64,000 nucleotides of DNA from Chitinophaga sp. YR627 (GCF_900114995.1 NZ_FOUX01000002.1:62001-126000); one strand, 5' to 3'; shown: positions 1-8,399, numbered from the stretch's first letter. Translations and numbers: made by a program. The notes: generated from the sequence alone by a model not told the origin.

Positions 1-523
1 GATTTTCCATTCTGATCATATCAAAAGGAAGCATTAATGTCGCCTTGCTGACTTTCTTTACCTCCTCTCCTCTCGATTGCGCCTTTTCCAATATAGTTTC
101 CATTGCCCGGATATATTTATCCAACGCAGCGGTGTGTACAACCGGCTCCTTATTGTTTTCCTTATCCTGCATCCGCAGATAAAAGTAGTTATTCAACACT
201 TCGGCGCCGATCTCCTTATACATCTGCTGGTAAAAGTTGAGGAACTGAATAAAATCGCCCCTTAAGCTCCCCGTATCTTTCATCTCATCCAGAAAATCCC
301 CGTCAAATAGCCGCTGGGCTTTGTAGGTGTAAATATCCTGTAAGAGGTCAAATGTGGTAGGCCAACGGCGGTATAAAACGGACCGGCTTGTTTTGGCCGC
401 TTCTGCAATCTGTTGGAAGGTAATGTTGGTTGGTTTTATCTCCTCCATCAGCTTCATCGTTACCTCATACAGGCTTTCCAAGAGATCATCCCCCCGCCTT
501 CTTACATTTTTTTGTTCCTCCAT
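1..523 (-). CDS. TetR family transcriptional regulator (3' end outside window)
   Basis: The reverse strand reads 174 codons from an ATG at 523 and runs off the left edge without a stop. Residues about 15-60 form a TetR-type helix-turn-helix (ITFQQIAEAAKTSRSVLYRRWP), followed by an all-helical ligand-binding part that is incomplete here. It is divergent from the PNPOx-like gene starting at 657, and two copies of a GATACAA-N-TTGTATC type dyad lie between the two starts, the usual arrangement for an autoregulated repressor controlling its divergent neighbour (inference). Family assignment is strong; the ligand is unknown. Confidence 0.9.
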   Translation of the reverse strand, partial: MEEQKNVRRRGDDLLESLYEVTMKLMEEIKPTNITFQQIAEAAKTSRSVLYRRWPTTFDLLQDIYTYKAQRLFDGDFLDEMKDTGSLRGDFIQFLNFYQQMYKEIGAEVLNNYFYLRMQDKENNKEPVVHTAALDKYIRAMETILEKAQSRGEEVKKVSKATLMLPFDMIRMEN

Positions 524-557
524 ACTTTCTTTTTCTGGCTACAAAAATACAAAATAA

Positions 558-572
558 GATACAATTTGTCTC
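558..572. promoter_or_regulatory. Candidate TetR operator, copy 1 (imperfect)
   Basis: GATACAATTTGTCTC is a dyad with one mismatch, 35 bp upstream of the TetR start. It covers the TTTG (565-568) that would act as the -33 element of the rightward promoter. It is a near copy of the perfect dyad at 604-618, 46 bp away. Confidence 0.65.
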
Positions 573-597
573 TTTTTAAAAAAGAACCTTATATTTG
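565..597 (+). promoter_or_regulatory. Bacteroidota-type promoter for the PNPOx-like gene
   Basis: TTTG at 565-568 and TATATTTG at 590-597 match the Bacteroidota sigma-ABfr pattern (TTTG, about 20 bp, TAnnTTTG) with 21 bp between them. The -33 element sits inside operator copy 1, and operator copy 2 lies just past the -7 element, so a bound repressor would block it (inference). Confidence 0.6.
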
Positions 598-603
598 CAT
601 TAG

Positions 604-618
604 GATACAATTTGTATC
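604..618. promoter_or_regulatory. Candidate TetR operator, copy 2 (perfect dyad)
   Basis: GATACAATTTGTATC is a perfect 7-bp dyad around one central base. It lies between the -7 element (590-597) and the ATG at 657, near the expected transcription start. Confidence 0.7.
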
Positions 619-656
619 TTATTAAACTTATTACTGAAACATCAAAATTCACACTA

Positions 657-1121
657 ATGAACGGCGTAAACGAAATAAATGGCTTTTCCGTAGCAACACT
701 GGCGGAGTTTTTCAACACGCATCATGATAAACTGCTCTGTACAGCGGACAAGAATGGTGCACCTAATATCGCATTGATGGGTACTCCAAGGATGACAGCA
801 AATGGTATTATCGAACTGGAGCTAAGCGACGAACCATCCATAACGCTGCAAAATATGCGGGAAAACAAAGAAGTTGTTTTCATGCTTTATCTTTCTGGTC
901 AAAGGGCCCGGGATTATAGCGGGGCAAGGATTTATGCAGAAGTAGCAGAGATCATTACATCGGGCGAAAAGCTGGACAAAATCAGAGAGGGTATAAGGCA
1001 ACGTTTCGGGAATGAAAAAGCAGATGGGATAAAAGCTACCGTTAACTGCCGCATTAAAAAAGTGCGTCCGATCGTTGATCGTGGTCAGCAATGGAATGAG
1101 GCTGCATTTGAAAAAGGTTAG
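657..1121 (+). CDS. Pyridoxamine 5'-phosphate oxidase-like FMN-binding protein
   Basis: The protein has 154 residues from the ATG at 657. An in-frame TTG at 612 would add 15 residues but lies inside the operator/promoter, so 657 is preferred. The sequence has the split-barrel pattern of the PNPOx-like family: an early strand block around 'KLLCTADKNGAPNIALMGTP', then 'MRENKEVVFMLY' and 'GARIYAEV'. Such proteins bind FMN, F420 or haem and usually reduce small substrates in the cytoplasm; the substrate here is unknown. The divergent TetR gene and the two operators suggest induction by a small molecule (inference). Confidence 0.8.
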   Translation: MNGVNEINGFSVATLAEFFNTHHDKLLCTADKNGAPNIALMGTPRMTANGIIELELSDEPSITLQNMRENKEVVFMLYLSGQRARDYSGARIYAEVAEIITSGEKLDKIREGIRQRFGNEKADGIKATVNCRIKKVRPIVDRGQQWNEAAFEKG

Positions 1122-1194
1122 TTATGTACAGGATAAAAACGATAGCGCAGCTATTTTTATAACGAGCTTATCAGATTGTAATGAAAACCTTAGA

Positions 1195-1229
1195 TAAATA
1201 AAAATCGGAGTCTTAACAACTCCGATTCT
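1195..1229 (-). terminator. Intrinsic terminator of the HipA-like/DUF3037 unit
   Basis: AATCGGAGT (1203-1211) pairs with ACTCCGATT (1219-1227) around a 7-nt loop. Read on the minus strand it is followed by a T-rich run, as expected of a rho-independent terminator about 45 nt past the stop of the minus-strand gene at 1274. Confidence 0.75.
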
Positions 1230-1273
1230 CCCAACTTATGGAAATATTGGCTTAATATTATTAGAGAAAAAGA

Positions 1274-2125
1274 TCAATTGATTGGTTTTTCATGCTGTTC
1301 AATTTCCTCTTTAATTTTCTTTGCAAAATTGACAATATTATCTTTCGTAATTAAATCAACTTCTATTTGTCCATCCTTAAACTTCCCTAGTTTATCCCAA
1401 ATAAATTGCTTCAGATCATTCTCTTCTTTAGGGAACACACTCAAAAGGTACAAATGCATCGGCTCTCTTGAAGTTTTCAACTCATCAATTTTACCTGCCC
1501 ACTTATATACTTTATTTTTTATCGAATCAGTCTTAGATAAATCGAAAGACACGGGTTCAAAACAATTCCATTTCCCATTTTTCCAAGCCTTGTCAAACTC
1601 TAATTTGTCGCTATTTGTAACAATCGTATGATTATGTAAGTGAGAAGATATTCCAAAACTATCAAAATACTCCTTATATATTTTACTCCATACTTCTTTA
1701 TCCTTTAAAGTATCATGTATTTCTTCACTCTCATGGTGTAGGATCATTCTATCATACAAATATGAAACAACTGCATCAATATTAACGTCTAGTAATTTTT
1801 GAGGTTCAGTGAAGAAAAGAGCGCTATCATCCTTTGCTATGATTGCTCCAGTTATCTTATCAACATTCTCAATATTTTCAAATTGGATTTCGGAAGTCAT
1901 ACCTTGCGAAATTCTATTTATTTCAGACTGAATAAACCTAAGTGTCCTGGTAAGATGCTTGGCATGCACAGATGGGAACAAAGCATTTATACGTGTTAAT
2001 TTTGACAGAAATCTACCTTTAAGTATCTGGTTTTTAGGGTCAAAAATAATAATCCCAACGTTCATAAACTCACCGCTAACCCTATCCGGCAAAAAGCGCA
2101 AAATTTGATATTGATAGGTTGTCAT
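1274..2125 (-). CDS. DUF3037 domain protein
   Basis: The protein has 283 residues. Residues 1-130 match the DUF3037 pattern, opening with YQYQILRFLPDRVSGEFMNVG and continuing into 'GIIIFDP'. The rest is charged and helical with no motif I recognise. It overlaps the upstream HipA-like gene by 4 bp (ATGA), so the two are almost certainly translated together. DUF3037 genes are often found beside HipA-like kinases, from memory; the molecular role is not known. The two genes and the DNA upstream are visibly more AT-rich than most of the window, consistent with transfer (inference). Confidence 0.8.
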   Translation of the reverse strand: MTTYQYQILRFLPDRVSGEFMNVGIIIFDPKNQILKGRFLSKLTRINALFPSVHAKHLTRTLRFIQSEINRISQGMTSEIQFENIENVDKITGAIIAKDDSALFFTEPQKLLDVNIDAVVSYLYDRMILHHESEEIHDTLKDKEVWSKIYKEYFDSFGISSHLHNHTIVTNSDKLEFDKAWKNGKWNCFEPVSFDLSKTDSIKNKVYKWAGKIDELKTSREPMHLYLLSVFPKEENDLKQFIWDKLGKFKDGQIEVDLITKDNIVNFAKKIKEEIEQHEKPIN

Positions 2126-2937
2126 GACATAATCTTTTTTATTTCTGTAAGAAATTCGTCTTTATTATTGATTATACGAACCAGATAGTCTTTAATTTTA
2201 TCGAATTGGGCTTTATCTTGCCAGGCTTTAGGTATCAAATCCCATGATTTATTCCAAAAACAAGTATCTAAACAATCCAATTTATTACCAAAGCTATTAT
2301 AGTCGAAACTCTTACTTTTTATAAGTGGTAAGAGACAATGATTACTTATCCAATAGTTATCACATTCCCGGAAAACACCAGGCCTATCGTTGGCTATTAG
2401 ATCAAAAACGAATCCAAATGCAATTTCATGATCCAGAATGAAAATTTCATTCCCATTAGTTAACATATTTGGTTTAGTAACTGTTCTATCCATATTATGA
2501 ATAAACAAGTCTAAAGCAAAGATAGTTTGAGCGACTGCCAACTGGTTCGCATTTAGTTTCTGGTTAAGCACTAATGTATAGAAGTCAACAATATACAATG
2601 AACCGTAATTATATCCAATACTTTTATCTGCAACCTGCCAACAAGGGTTGCCCTTCAAAATGTCAACAAAATCCGTACTAATATCAACAATGGCAGGCTT
2701 AACCACTGGAATTCCCATTTGTATTGCAATAAAAGATGCTAATAATTCGCGCATAAAGGCAACCTCACTCATTCTTTCGGCCGCCCTGAGTTTCACGACA
2801 AATTCATTCTTCTCCCCATTTGATTGATCTATACCAGTAACTATTATCGGTTTATTGGCGCTATTAATAAGCTGTTCGTGAAATACAACAGGTATAATAA
2901 TGGGAAGATGAAAATCCGTATCAGTTATCTTACTCAT
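2122..2937 (-). CDS. HipA-like protein kinase
   Basis: The protein has 271 residues, shorter than classical HipA (about 440) and without its N-terminal subdomain. Visible kinase elements: a lysine in 'FVVKLRAA' (about K49), the catalytic loop 'HNMDRT' with D150 followed by N157 ('KPNML'), and the metal-binding 'ILDHE' with D169. It fits the short HipA-like family that pairs with DUF3037. HipA phosphorylates glutamyl-tRNA synthetase and causes growth arrest; whether this protein has that target is unknown. No HipB-like HTH antitoxin lies next to it, so the DUF3037 partner may act as regulator or substrate adaptor (inference). Confidence 0.8.
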   Translation of the reverse strand: MSKITDTDFHLPIIIPVVFHEQLINSANKPIIVTGIDQSNGEKNEFVVKLRAAERMSEVAFMRELLASFIAIQMGIPVVKPAIVDISTDFVDILKGNPCWQVADKSIGYNYGSLYIVDFYTLVLNQKLNANQLAVAQTIFALDLFIHNMDRTVTKPNMLTNGNEIFILDHEIAFGFVFDLIANDRPGVFRECDNYWISNHCLLPLIKSKSFDYNSFGNKLDCLDTCFWNKSWDLIPKAWQDKAQFDKIKDYLVRIINNKDEFLTEIKKIMS

Positions 2938-3605
2938 TTACATTATTTTACAAATAAATTACACTGGTAATCATGTCATCGAAATCAAAATCATGATTTT
3001 CGGAATTCACAATTCTGTCTTAAGCTATCTAAACGATGTTAAATATGGTTGCGTTACGCCCATCATTTATAACATAAAAACATACTTGCGTCCAAATTAT
3101 GGAAGTGTTTACACCTTCGCAGAACTTTGAGGATATCTACCCTTTACATACTCTTATAAATTTTTTAGATATGGTATAGTATAATATGGTACTATTTCAC
3201 TTATTCAACTAGCAATAATCTGCAAATAAAATAGCCAAAATCGAATATTTTCTTAACTATAAAAAAAATTAATCTCCTATGTAATATTTTGAAATCGATA
3301 GAATCGTATATGCATTTGTGGACACAAAAATTAATCTGCCCAATTCAAAATTCTGAACAATTGAAATAGCTTTAATGAATAGGCATATACAATGTATTTA
3401 TATAGGCCGATGCACGACAAAGAGTTTTATTATCGTGGTTAAATAAAATGATTTTGAACCAACAGTATCCAGGAGAACTTGTCAAAAGTAGAAGACAGGT
3501 CGTAACATGAGTATTAAAAATAGCAATCACTGTAAAGATGAGCAAAAACATATATTATCATATTGGCGCAAACCCGGAACCAACCAGTCAAGAACAAGCA
3601 AGCGC
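2938..3605. other. AT-rich non-coding gap
   Basis: These 668 bases hold no gene I can support. They are strongly AT-rich. The part next to 2937 must hold the promoter of the HipA-like unit. Around 3170-3195 there is a short imperfect repeat (ATATGGTA twice, plus ATAGTA/TACTAT arms). An 88-codon reading frame starting at 3507 runs through the end of the Crp/Fnr gene on the other strand and has no family features. Confidence 0.5.
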
Positions 3606-4199
3606 CTACAACTTTCCCCTCACCGACTGGTTACGGATCCGGCTCAGGGTTTCTTTTGTTATACCAATGTAAGATGCAATAATGTGTTGCGGAAAGCGCT
3701 GTGCGAATTCCGGATACCTGTTCATCAGATCTTCATAGCGGTGCTCTGCTGTATGATTGATGGACGAATGTAAACGGTACTGCGTTGCTATATGGTTATT
3801 ATCATCCAGTCTGATCCTCATTTCCCTGAATGCCGGAATATTATTGACCCGTTCATAATATCTGTTTGCTTTGGGTAACAACAGTAGCTCGGTATCTTCC
3901 CAGGCATCTATATTATATATTGAAGGCGTTTGATTATGGAAGCTCTCCCTGTCGGCCGTCCACCAGTTTTCTATGCACAGATTCTGCATATGCTCATTCC
4001 CTTTTTTATCAACAGTGTATTGTCTTATAGCACCTTTGATAATAAAGCCGATATATCTACATACATCTCCTTCCTTTAAAAGAAACTCTTTTTTCCGGAT
4101 GCATTTATACACAAATGCTTCTTTTATTAACGCTACATCTTCGTGTTCCAGTGGGGTGACAGACAGGTTTCTAATGTATTGCAACAGTGCCACATGCAT
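3606..4199 (-). CDS. Crp/Fnr family transcriptional regulator
   Basis: The protein has 197 residues: a cyclic-nucleotide-binding-like beta barrel (about 20-120, 'EFLLKEGDVCRYIGFIIKGAIRQY') and a C-terminal helix-turn-helix ('PQHIIASYIGITKETLSRIR', about 168-187). It is the Bacteroidota Crp/Fnr type that lacks the cysteines of FNR and the strict cAMP pocket, so the effector is unknown. The gene at 7574 encodes a paralogue with an almost identical recognition helix. It stands alone, with a large gap on its 3' side. Confidence 0.88.
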   Translation of the reverse strand: MHVALLQYIRNLSVTPLEHEDVALIKEAFVYKCIRKKEFLLKEGDVCRYIGFIIKGAIRQYTVDKKGNEHMQNLCIENWWTADRESFHNQTPSIYNIDAWEDTELLLLPKANRYYERVNNIPAFREMRIRLDDNNHIATQYRLHSSINHTAEHRYEDLMNRYPEFAQRFPQHIIASYIGITKETLSRIRNQSVRGKL

Positions 4200-4452
4200 T
4201 ATCTACTAAGCTTTTAGTTATCGAACGAAGATAGGTATTTTAGCATGACACCTGTGCACGTTATATCCTTTTACTGTATCGCCCACACTTAAAAATTACC
4301 GTCTGCGTAAAAGGCCTCTCATGTTGATTTACATCAACCTTGAAATGATGCGGTATGGCTACTTTCATCGCGTAAAACTATTATAAAAGTGCTACCGGTG
4401 GAGAAATACTGCCGGTGGTGCTGACCATCCTGTGATGTGCTAAACGTGTATT

Positions 4453-4707
4453 ATGGAATACAAGGACTATACGGTAGATAACTTTATGCAAGACCCGCTG
4501 TTTCGTCAATGGGTCTTCCACCCTGATGAGGAAACGGATGATTTCTGGGCAAACTGGTTAAATAAGAATACCCGCCATAGCTATACTTTATATCTGGCGA
4601 GGTATTTATTGTTATTAATAGAACAGGATGCAGCTGCTCCTACTGCACAGGATAAGGCGGATGTAAAGAATAGTATCCGTAATGCTATCAGGAAACGAAA
4701 GGAATAA
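4453..4707 (+). CDS. Orphan FecR-type anti-sigma N-terminal domain
   Basis: This complete 84-residue reading frame resembles the cytoplasmic N-terminal domain of Chitinophaga-type FecR anti-sigma factors: 'YTVDNFMQDPLFRQWV', then 'HPDEETDDFWANWL', an 'AR-LLLL' helix and a short 'VKNSIRNAIRKRKE' tail. The transmembrane helix and periplasmic FecR domain are absent, and no sigma factor lies next to it. It is either the remnant of a full FecR gene or a free soluble sigma-binding domain. The upstream 250 bp hold no further coding sequence. Confidence 0.6.
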   Translation: MEYKDYTVDNFMQDPLFRQWVFHPDEETDDFWANWLNKNTRHSYTLYLARYLLLLIEQDAAAPTAQDKADVKNSIRNAIRKRKE

Positions 4708-4726
4708 ACAACTGCTTTTAGATCAT

Positions 4727-6289
4727 TTATATGGCATCTGTACGCTTGCTTACCTCCTGCTTTAGTTTCAGGTATAAGATCAATCCTATCACAAATCCGG
4801 AGACCAGTCCACCAATATGCGCCGCATTATCAATATCACCTGTCATACCCATGATCAGGTTATACCCAATAAAAACAAGGGTGCTCACCAGTGCGGTCTT
4901 TGCGATCTCCGGTGGATAAACTTTCGTAATCAGTAATGCCACAAATACGCCATACAATCCGAATACGGCACCGGAAGCACCTACGCTGACCACCTCATCA
5001 TGCCACCACAGACTCGTGATAGCTGAGATAACAGCTGTTAGCAGGTACACGATCAGGTATCTTATGCGACCCAGTTTAGGCTCTAAAAAGACACCTATAA
5101 ACAAAAGACCGATCATATTAGCAAACAGGTGCATGATACCGGCATGCAGGAAAGTACTGATCAGCAATCGCCACCACTCTCCATTTTTTGTCAATGGACC
5201 ATAATTAGCGCCCCATTTCAGCAGATCCTCTGCAGTAAAATTCGCGAAGCCCAATCCTGATAACATCATGAGCAGGGAAACGCCTACATTAACATAGATA
5301 AGTATCGGCGTAACAAAATAACCGTCTCTGGGTTTCACGAAATAAAGCAGTTCTTTCATTTCTCTTTGTGCCGCTCTATCTGGTCTTCCTGCTATTACCC
5401 GGTCCCGTTGTCGTTCATCAAGTACCGATATTGCCAGGAGTCCAAACATCGATACTGCCCCGATTAATGCAGCGATGATTAGCCATAACAGTGTCTGCCC
5501 GTTTCTCTCTGCAAAAGGTTTGTTGACACCCCTTAAAACTACACCATTGGGTTTATAAACGGGATTGCTTTTAATCGCATTGATATATCCTTCTTCAAAA
5601 TTGTCTGTGCCCATCCTTTCCAGATATACAAAAGCAGAAAGGTCTTTTTTCTCAAAATCCACCTCACTCTCACTTACAAACTCCTGGTATTTTGTCTCCT
5701 TTTCATTATTGTCCAATCTATTACTGATCGTCTTGTTATACCTGATCCCCAGCCAGGCTGCAGGCTCTTTTGATGATGTATCTTTTTCACTTTCCAATAT
5801 AGGCACCACCACGAAGAGCTGCATACTATAGTTTACATCCTGTCTTCCGCTCACACTGAAGGCGGGATGAATGCCTACGACCTTCTTTCCGATATAAGAT
5901 GTTTTTAAAGCATAGTACTTCGTAAGCGGTACTTTGTTGATCTCCCCGATAGTATTCAGCTGCGTCAATTTACCCGTGGCCGTCGAGATATAGTACTGTG
6001 CAATAATTACCGGCATCGCCAGAAATAGCCAGGTAAGCATACAATACAGATCCTTCAGGTTACTCCGGCCTGATGACGACAGACTTAAAATACTGAATTT
6101 ACCCCGGAGGTAAATCCATGCCGCCACTGCGGTCAACCCTGCGGGAATCCCAAAATGCGTAACGCCTTCTTTTAACTGGAGTAGTCCGAGCCTGATGACG
6201 AGCAACCAATGTAAAAAGGTATAACCGATTGTCAGTCCGAGGAGTATTACCAAATACGGCTTGAAAATGATATTCAGTTTATCTTTCAT
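4727..6289 (-). CDS. Rhomboid family intramembrane serine protease
   Basis: The protein has 520 residues. The C-terminal half (about 320-505) is a six-helix rhomboid core: 'HAGIMHLFANMIGLLFIG', the active-site 'GASGAVFGLYG' with the catalytic Ser near residue 436, and 'NAAHIGGLVSGF' with the catalytic His near 491. The N-terminal half holds three hydrophobic helices, then a large soluble segment (about 110-265) and another helix near 275-295. The inserted domain probably sits outside the cytoplasm and may select substrates (inference). Rhomboids cut membrane proteins inside the bilayer. It ends 20 bp from the orphan FecR-like gene, tail to tail. Confidence 0.9.
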   Translation of the reverse strand: MKDKLNIIFKPYLVILLGLTIGYTFLHWLLVIRLGLLQLKEGVTHFGIPAGLTAVAAWIYLRGKFSILSLSSSGRSNLKDLYCMLTWLFLAMPVIIAQYYISTATGKLTQLNTIGEINKVPLTKYYALKTSYIGKKVVGIHPAFSVSGRQDVNYSMQLFVVVPILESEKDTSSKEPAAWLGIRYNKTISNRLDNNEKETKYQEFVSESEVDFEKKDLSAFVYLERMGTDNFEEGYINAIKSNPVYKPNGVVLRGVNKPFAERNGQTLLWLIIAALIGAVSMFGLLAISVLDERQRDRVIAGRPDRAAQREMKELLYFVKPRDGYFVTPILIYVNVGVSLLMMLSGLGFANFTAEDLLKWGANYGPLTKNGEWWRLLISTFLHAGIMHLFANMIGLLFIGVFLEPKLGRIRYLIVYLLTAVISAITSLWWHDEVVSVGASGAVFGLYGVFVALLITKVYPPEIAKTALVSTLVFIGYNLIMGMTGDIDNAAHIGGLVSGFVIGLILYLKLKQEVSKRTDAI

Positions 6290-6358
6290 CGTTTAGGGTA
6301 CCAATCGGGTCATTGCTGCCTTTCGCTGGTATTATCAAAGTTAAAAGAAAGTAGCATA

Positions 6359-6748
6359 TCATGCTACTTTCCCTCTTGGATCGTCGATGTGCTGTTTCGC
6401 GATGTCGTAACGGATGCCCTGACGGTCAATGATCCGTACCTGCTTCACAACTGTACTCAGGGCAGTCAGAAAAGTATCTGCCTGTTCATGACGTTCGTAG
6501 GCTGCTTTATCGGCCCAGCCTTCCAGCAGATGGAATGTATCAGGATCTGTCAGGTCCTGGGCAAAGGCGTAATAAACACACCCTTCCATTTTCGCGGCAG
6601 CTGTCATCTCCGGTATTACCGCGTCGATAAAAGTCTGCCGGTCTTCAGGATGTACCCTGTAATAAGCACTCACAGTGACCTTTGTAGGTAATGTTTTGTC
6701 ATGACTGTTAGAGGTGCCATGTGCACCATTTTGATGATTATTTGCCAT
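6359..6748 (-). CDS. Antibiotic biosynthesis monooxygenase (ABM) domain protein
   Basis: The protein has 129 residues: a hydrophilic Asn/His-rich N-terminal tail (about 1-22) and then a single ABM domain ('VTVSAYYRVHPEDRQTFIDAV', 'GCVYYAFAQDLTDPDTFHLLEGWADKAAYERHEQAD'). Single-domain ABM proteins are small dimeric ferredoxin-fold enzymes, often quinol monooxygenases of the YgiN type, acting without a cofactor. The nitroreductase gene lies 62 bp upstream on the same strand, so the two may form a redox-stress unit (inference). Confidence 0.85.
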   Translation of the reverse strand: MANNHQNGAHGTSNSHDKTLPTKVTVSAYYRVHPEDRQTFIDAVIPEMTAAAKMEGCVYYAFAQDLTDPDTFHLLEGWADKAAYERHEQADTFLTALSTVVKQVRIIDRQGIRYDIAKQHIDDPRGKVA

Positions 6749-6810
6749 TTTCGATAGTTTTAGATGGTTAGCTGGCTGCCGAAGGCAACCTGGAATAGCG
6801 GAGTATTTTA

Positions 6811-7461
6811 TTATGCGATAATTTTTATCAGTTCATCGTAAGGCTTACGTACCTTTTTTAATGGTAGATTCCAGTCATTGACCTCATCACGATACCCTAA
6901 TGCCAGCAGCATTGAACTTTTCAGTCCTTTTGCCGGCAATTGAAGAAGATCATCCAGTGCAGCAGCATTAAATCCTTCCATGGGAGTCGCATCGATCCCG
7001 TTCAGTGCAGCAGCTGCTACTGCCAGTCCGAGGGCGATATGGGCCTGCTTGGCAGCATGATGAAAGTTCTCATCCAGACTGAGTTGGCCGAAATACTGTT
7101 TGGCAAAACGGCGTTGTTTCTCGGCGGCACCCGGTTCCAGTCCCCGTTCTTTTGTGAGGTGATCAAACACCCTGTCGATCCTTTCCGGGCAATACTCATC
7201 CCAGGCCGCAAATACGAGTAAGTGCGAAGACTCCACTACCTGTGGCTGGTTCATGGCGATGGGGAGGATCTGTTGTTTGAGTTGCGGGTTACTGATGACA
7301 ATGATCTCGTAGGGTTGCAGTCCGATACCGGAAGGCGCCAGGTGAGCTGCTTTTAAGATCGTGCTGAGTTGTTCTTCCGGTACAACCGCTCCCGTCATCC
7401 GCTTAGTGGCGTATCTCCACTGTAAGGCATCTATCAGTGATTCGTTGAATATCTTGCTCAT
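6811..7461 (-). CDS. NAD(P)H-dependent nitroreductase
   Basis: The protein has 216 residues from the ATG at 7461. The frame stays open to 7551, but the extra 30 residues would read through the inverted repeat at 7517-7563 and have no family likeness. Family motifs: 'RYATKRMTG' and 'HLAPSGIGLQPYEIIVI' near the N-terminus (FMN phosphate and active site) and 'HIALGLAVAAAALNGIDATPMEGF' in the C-terminal half. These homodimeric FMN enzymes reduce nitro compounds and quinones. The Crp/Fnr gene just upstream on the same strand may regulate it. Confidence 0.88.
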   Translation of the reverse strand: MSKIFNESLIDALQWRYATKRMTGAVVPEEQLSTILKAAHLAPSGIGLQPYEIIVISNPQLKQQILPIAMNQPQVVESSHLLVFAAWDEYCPERIDRVFDHLTKERGLEPGAAEKQRRFAKQYFGQLSLDENFHHAAKQAHIALGLAVAAAALNGIDATPMEGFNAAALDDLLQLPAKGLKSSMLLALGYRDEVNDWNLPLKKVRKPYDELIKIIA

Positions 7462-7516
7462 CGTTTGTTGTTTTAATTGTTTCGATGATGCAAAGATCGG
7501 TTGACGGGTGGCCGTC

Positions 7517-7563
7517 ATCCATTGACAATTACCTGAAAAAAAAGCAAACAAATGTCAATGGAT
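7517..7563. promoter_or_regulatory. Inverted repeat upstream of the nitroreductase gene
   Basis: ATCCATTGACA (7517-7527) and TGTCAATGGAT (7553-7563) are perfect 11-bp arms around 25 bp. A second small dyad, TGACGG/CCGTCA (7502-7507, 7512-7517), adjoins it. The repeat lies between the Crp/Fnr stop and the nitroreductase start, so it could be an operator or a hairpin in a shared transcript. Confidence 0.5.
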
Positions 7564-7573
7564 ACCGGGCCGG

Positions 7574-8152
7574 TTATTTTTTAGCGGCGTTCTTACGGAT
7601 ACGCGTCAGGGTTTCAGGCGTAATGCCGATATAAGAAGCAATCATATGCTGAGGAACACGGTTGGCGATAGCAGGATGTTTCTCAAGGAACTCCTGATAC
7701 TTTTCTTCTGCCGAAAGACTGATATTCGCAAGGATACGGTTCTGGGACACCAGAAAGCTCTTTTGCAGGATATTGTTCACCAGATTGTTCAACTGGGGGA
7801 TCTGCTGACAAAGCAGGTCAAAATCGTCTTTTTTAATGAGCACGACCTCTGAATCTTCAATAGCATCGATATTCAGGCGGGAGGGCGTTCCATGCATCAG
7901 ACTTTCCCGGTCGCCACACCAGTAGCTTTCCGGCGAAAAGTTGAGGATGTGTTCCATTCCATTATCATTGACAGAGAATGTTTTCAGGAAGCCACGGCAT
8001 ACAAAGGCGTTGTATTTCCAGACATCCCCTTCCTGCAGCAGATACTGCTTTTTACGGAGTTTCTTCACAGTTGCTACTTCGGCAATAGCAGCGATCTCTT
8101 CCTCCGACAATTCAATCTTATCCGTCAGGTATTTCTGAAAAGCAGCAAACAT
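7574..8152 (-). CDS. Crp/Fnr family transcriptional regulator
   Basis: The protein has 192 residues: an N-terminal effector-binding barrel (about 15-115, 'QYLLQEGDVWKYNAFVCRGFLKTF') and a C-terminal HTH ('PQHMIASYIGITPETLTRIR'). It is a paralogue of the protein at 3606-4199. It lies 112 bp upstream of the nitroreductase gene on the same strand with an inverted repeat between, so it is a plausible regulator of the nitroreductase/ABM pair (inference). No FNR-type cysteine cluster is visible. Confidence 0.9.
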   Translation of the reverse strand: MFAAFQKYLTDKIELSEEEIAAIAEVATVKKLRKKQYLLQEGDVWKYNAFVCRGFLKTFSVNDNGMEHILNFSPESYWCGDRESLMHGTPSRLNIDAIEDSEVVLIKKDDFDLLCQQIPQLNNLVNNILQKSFLVSQNRILANISLSAEEKYQEFLEKHPAIANRVPQHMIASYIGITPETLTRIRKNAAKK

Positions 8153-8399
8153 AATATTACGTTGTATTAATAGGCTGTAAAGATATTAAATGGGCGCAAT
8201 AATTGATGATACAAAGGCCCGGGGTGCACGTTTTGCTGTAGAATCGGCAAGTATTACAGCGATTTGAACCAAAGAAAGCAGATTTATCTTCAAAATCAAT
8301 ACGGTGGCTGCTGACCGGCTTTATTTTAAAATTTCTTCTTATTTATTAAAATATTCTTTCCGGCTGTTCGTCATAGATTAAAACAGGATTTTTATTCAT

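Noticed and set aside
612-656. Longer start (TTG) for the PNPOx-like gene
   Set aside because: The extra 15 codons overlap the perfect TetR dyad and likely transcription start; the ATG at 657 begins the family-like sequence.
3507-3773. An 88-codon plus-strand reading frame overlapping the end of the Crp/Fnr gene
   Set aside because: It lies partly antisense to a clear Crp/Fnr HTH, shows no family features, and its composition changes where the real gene begins.
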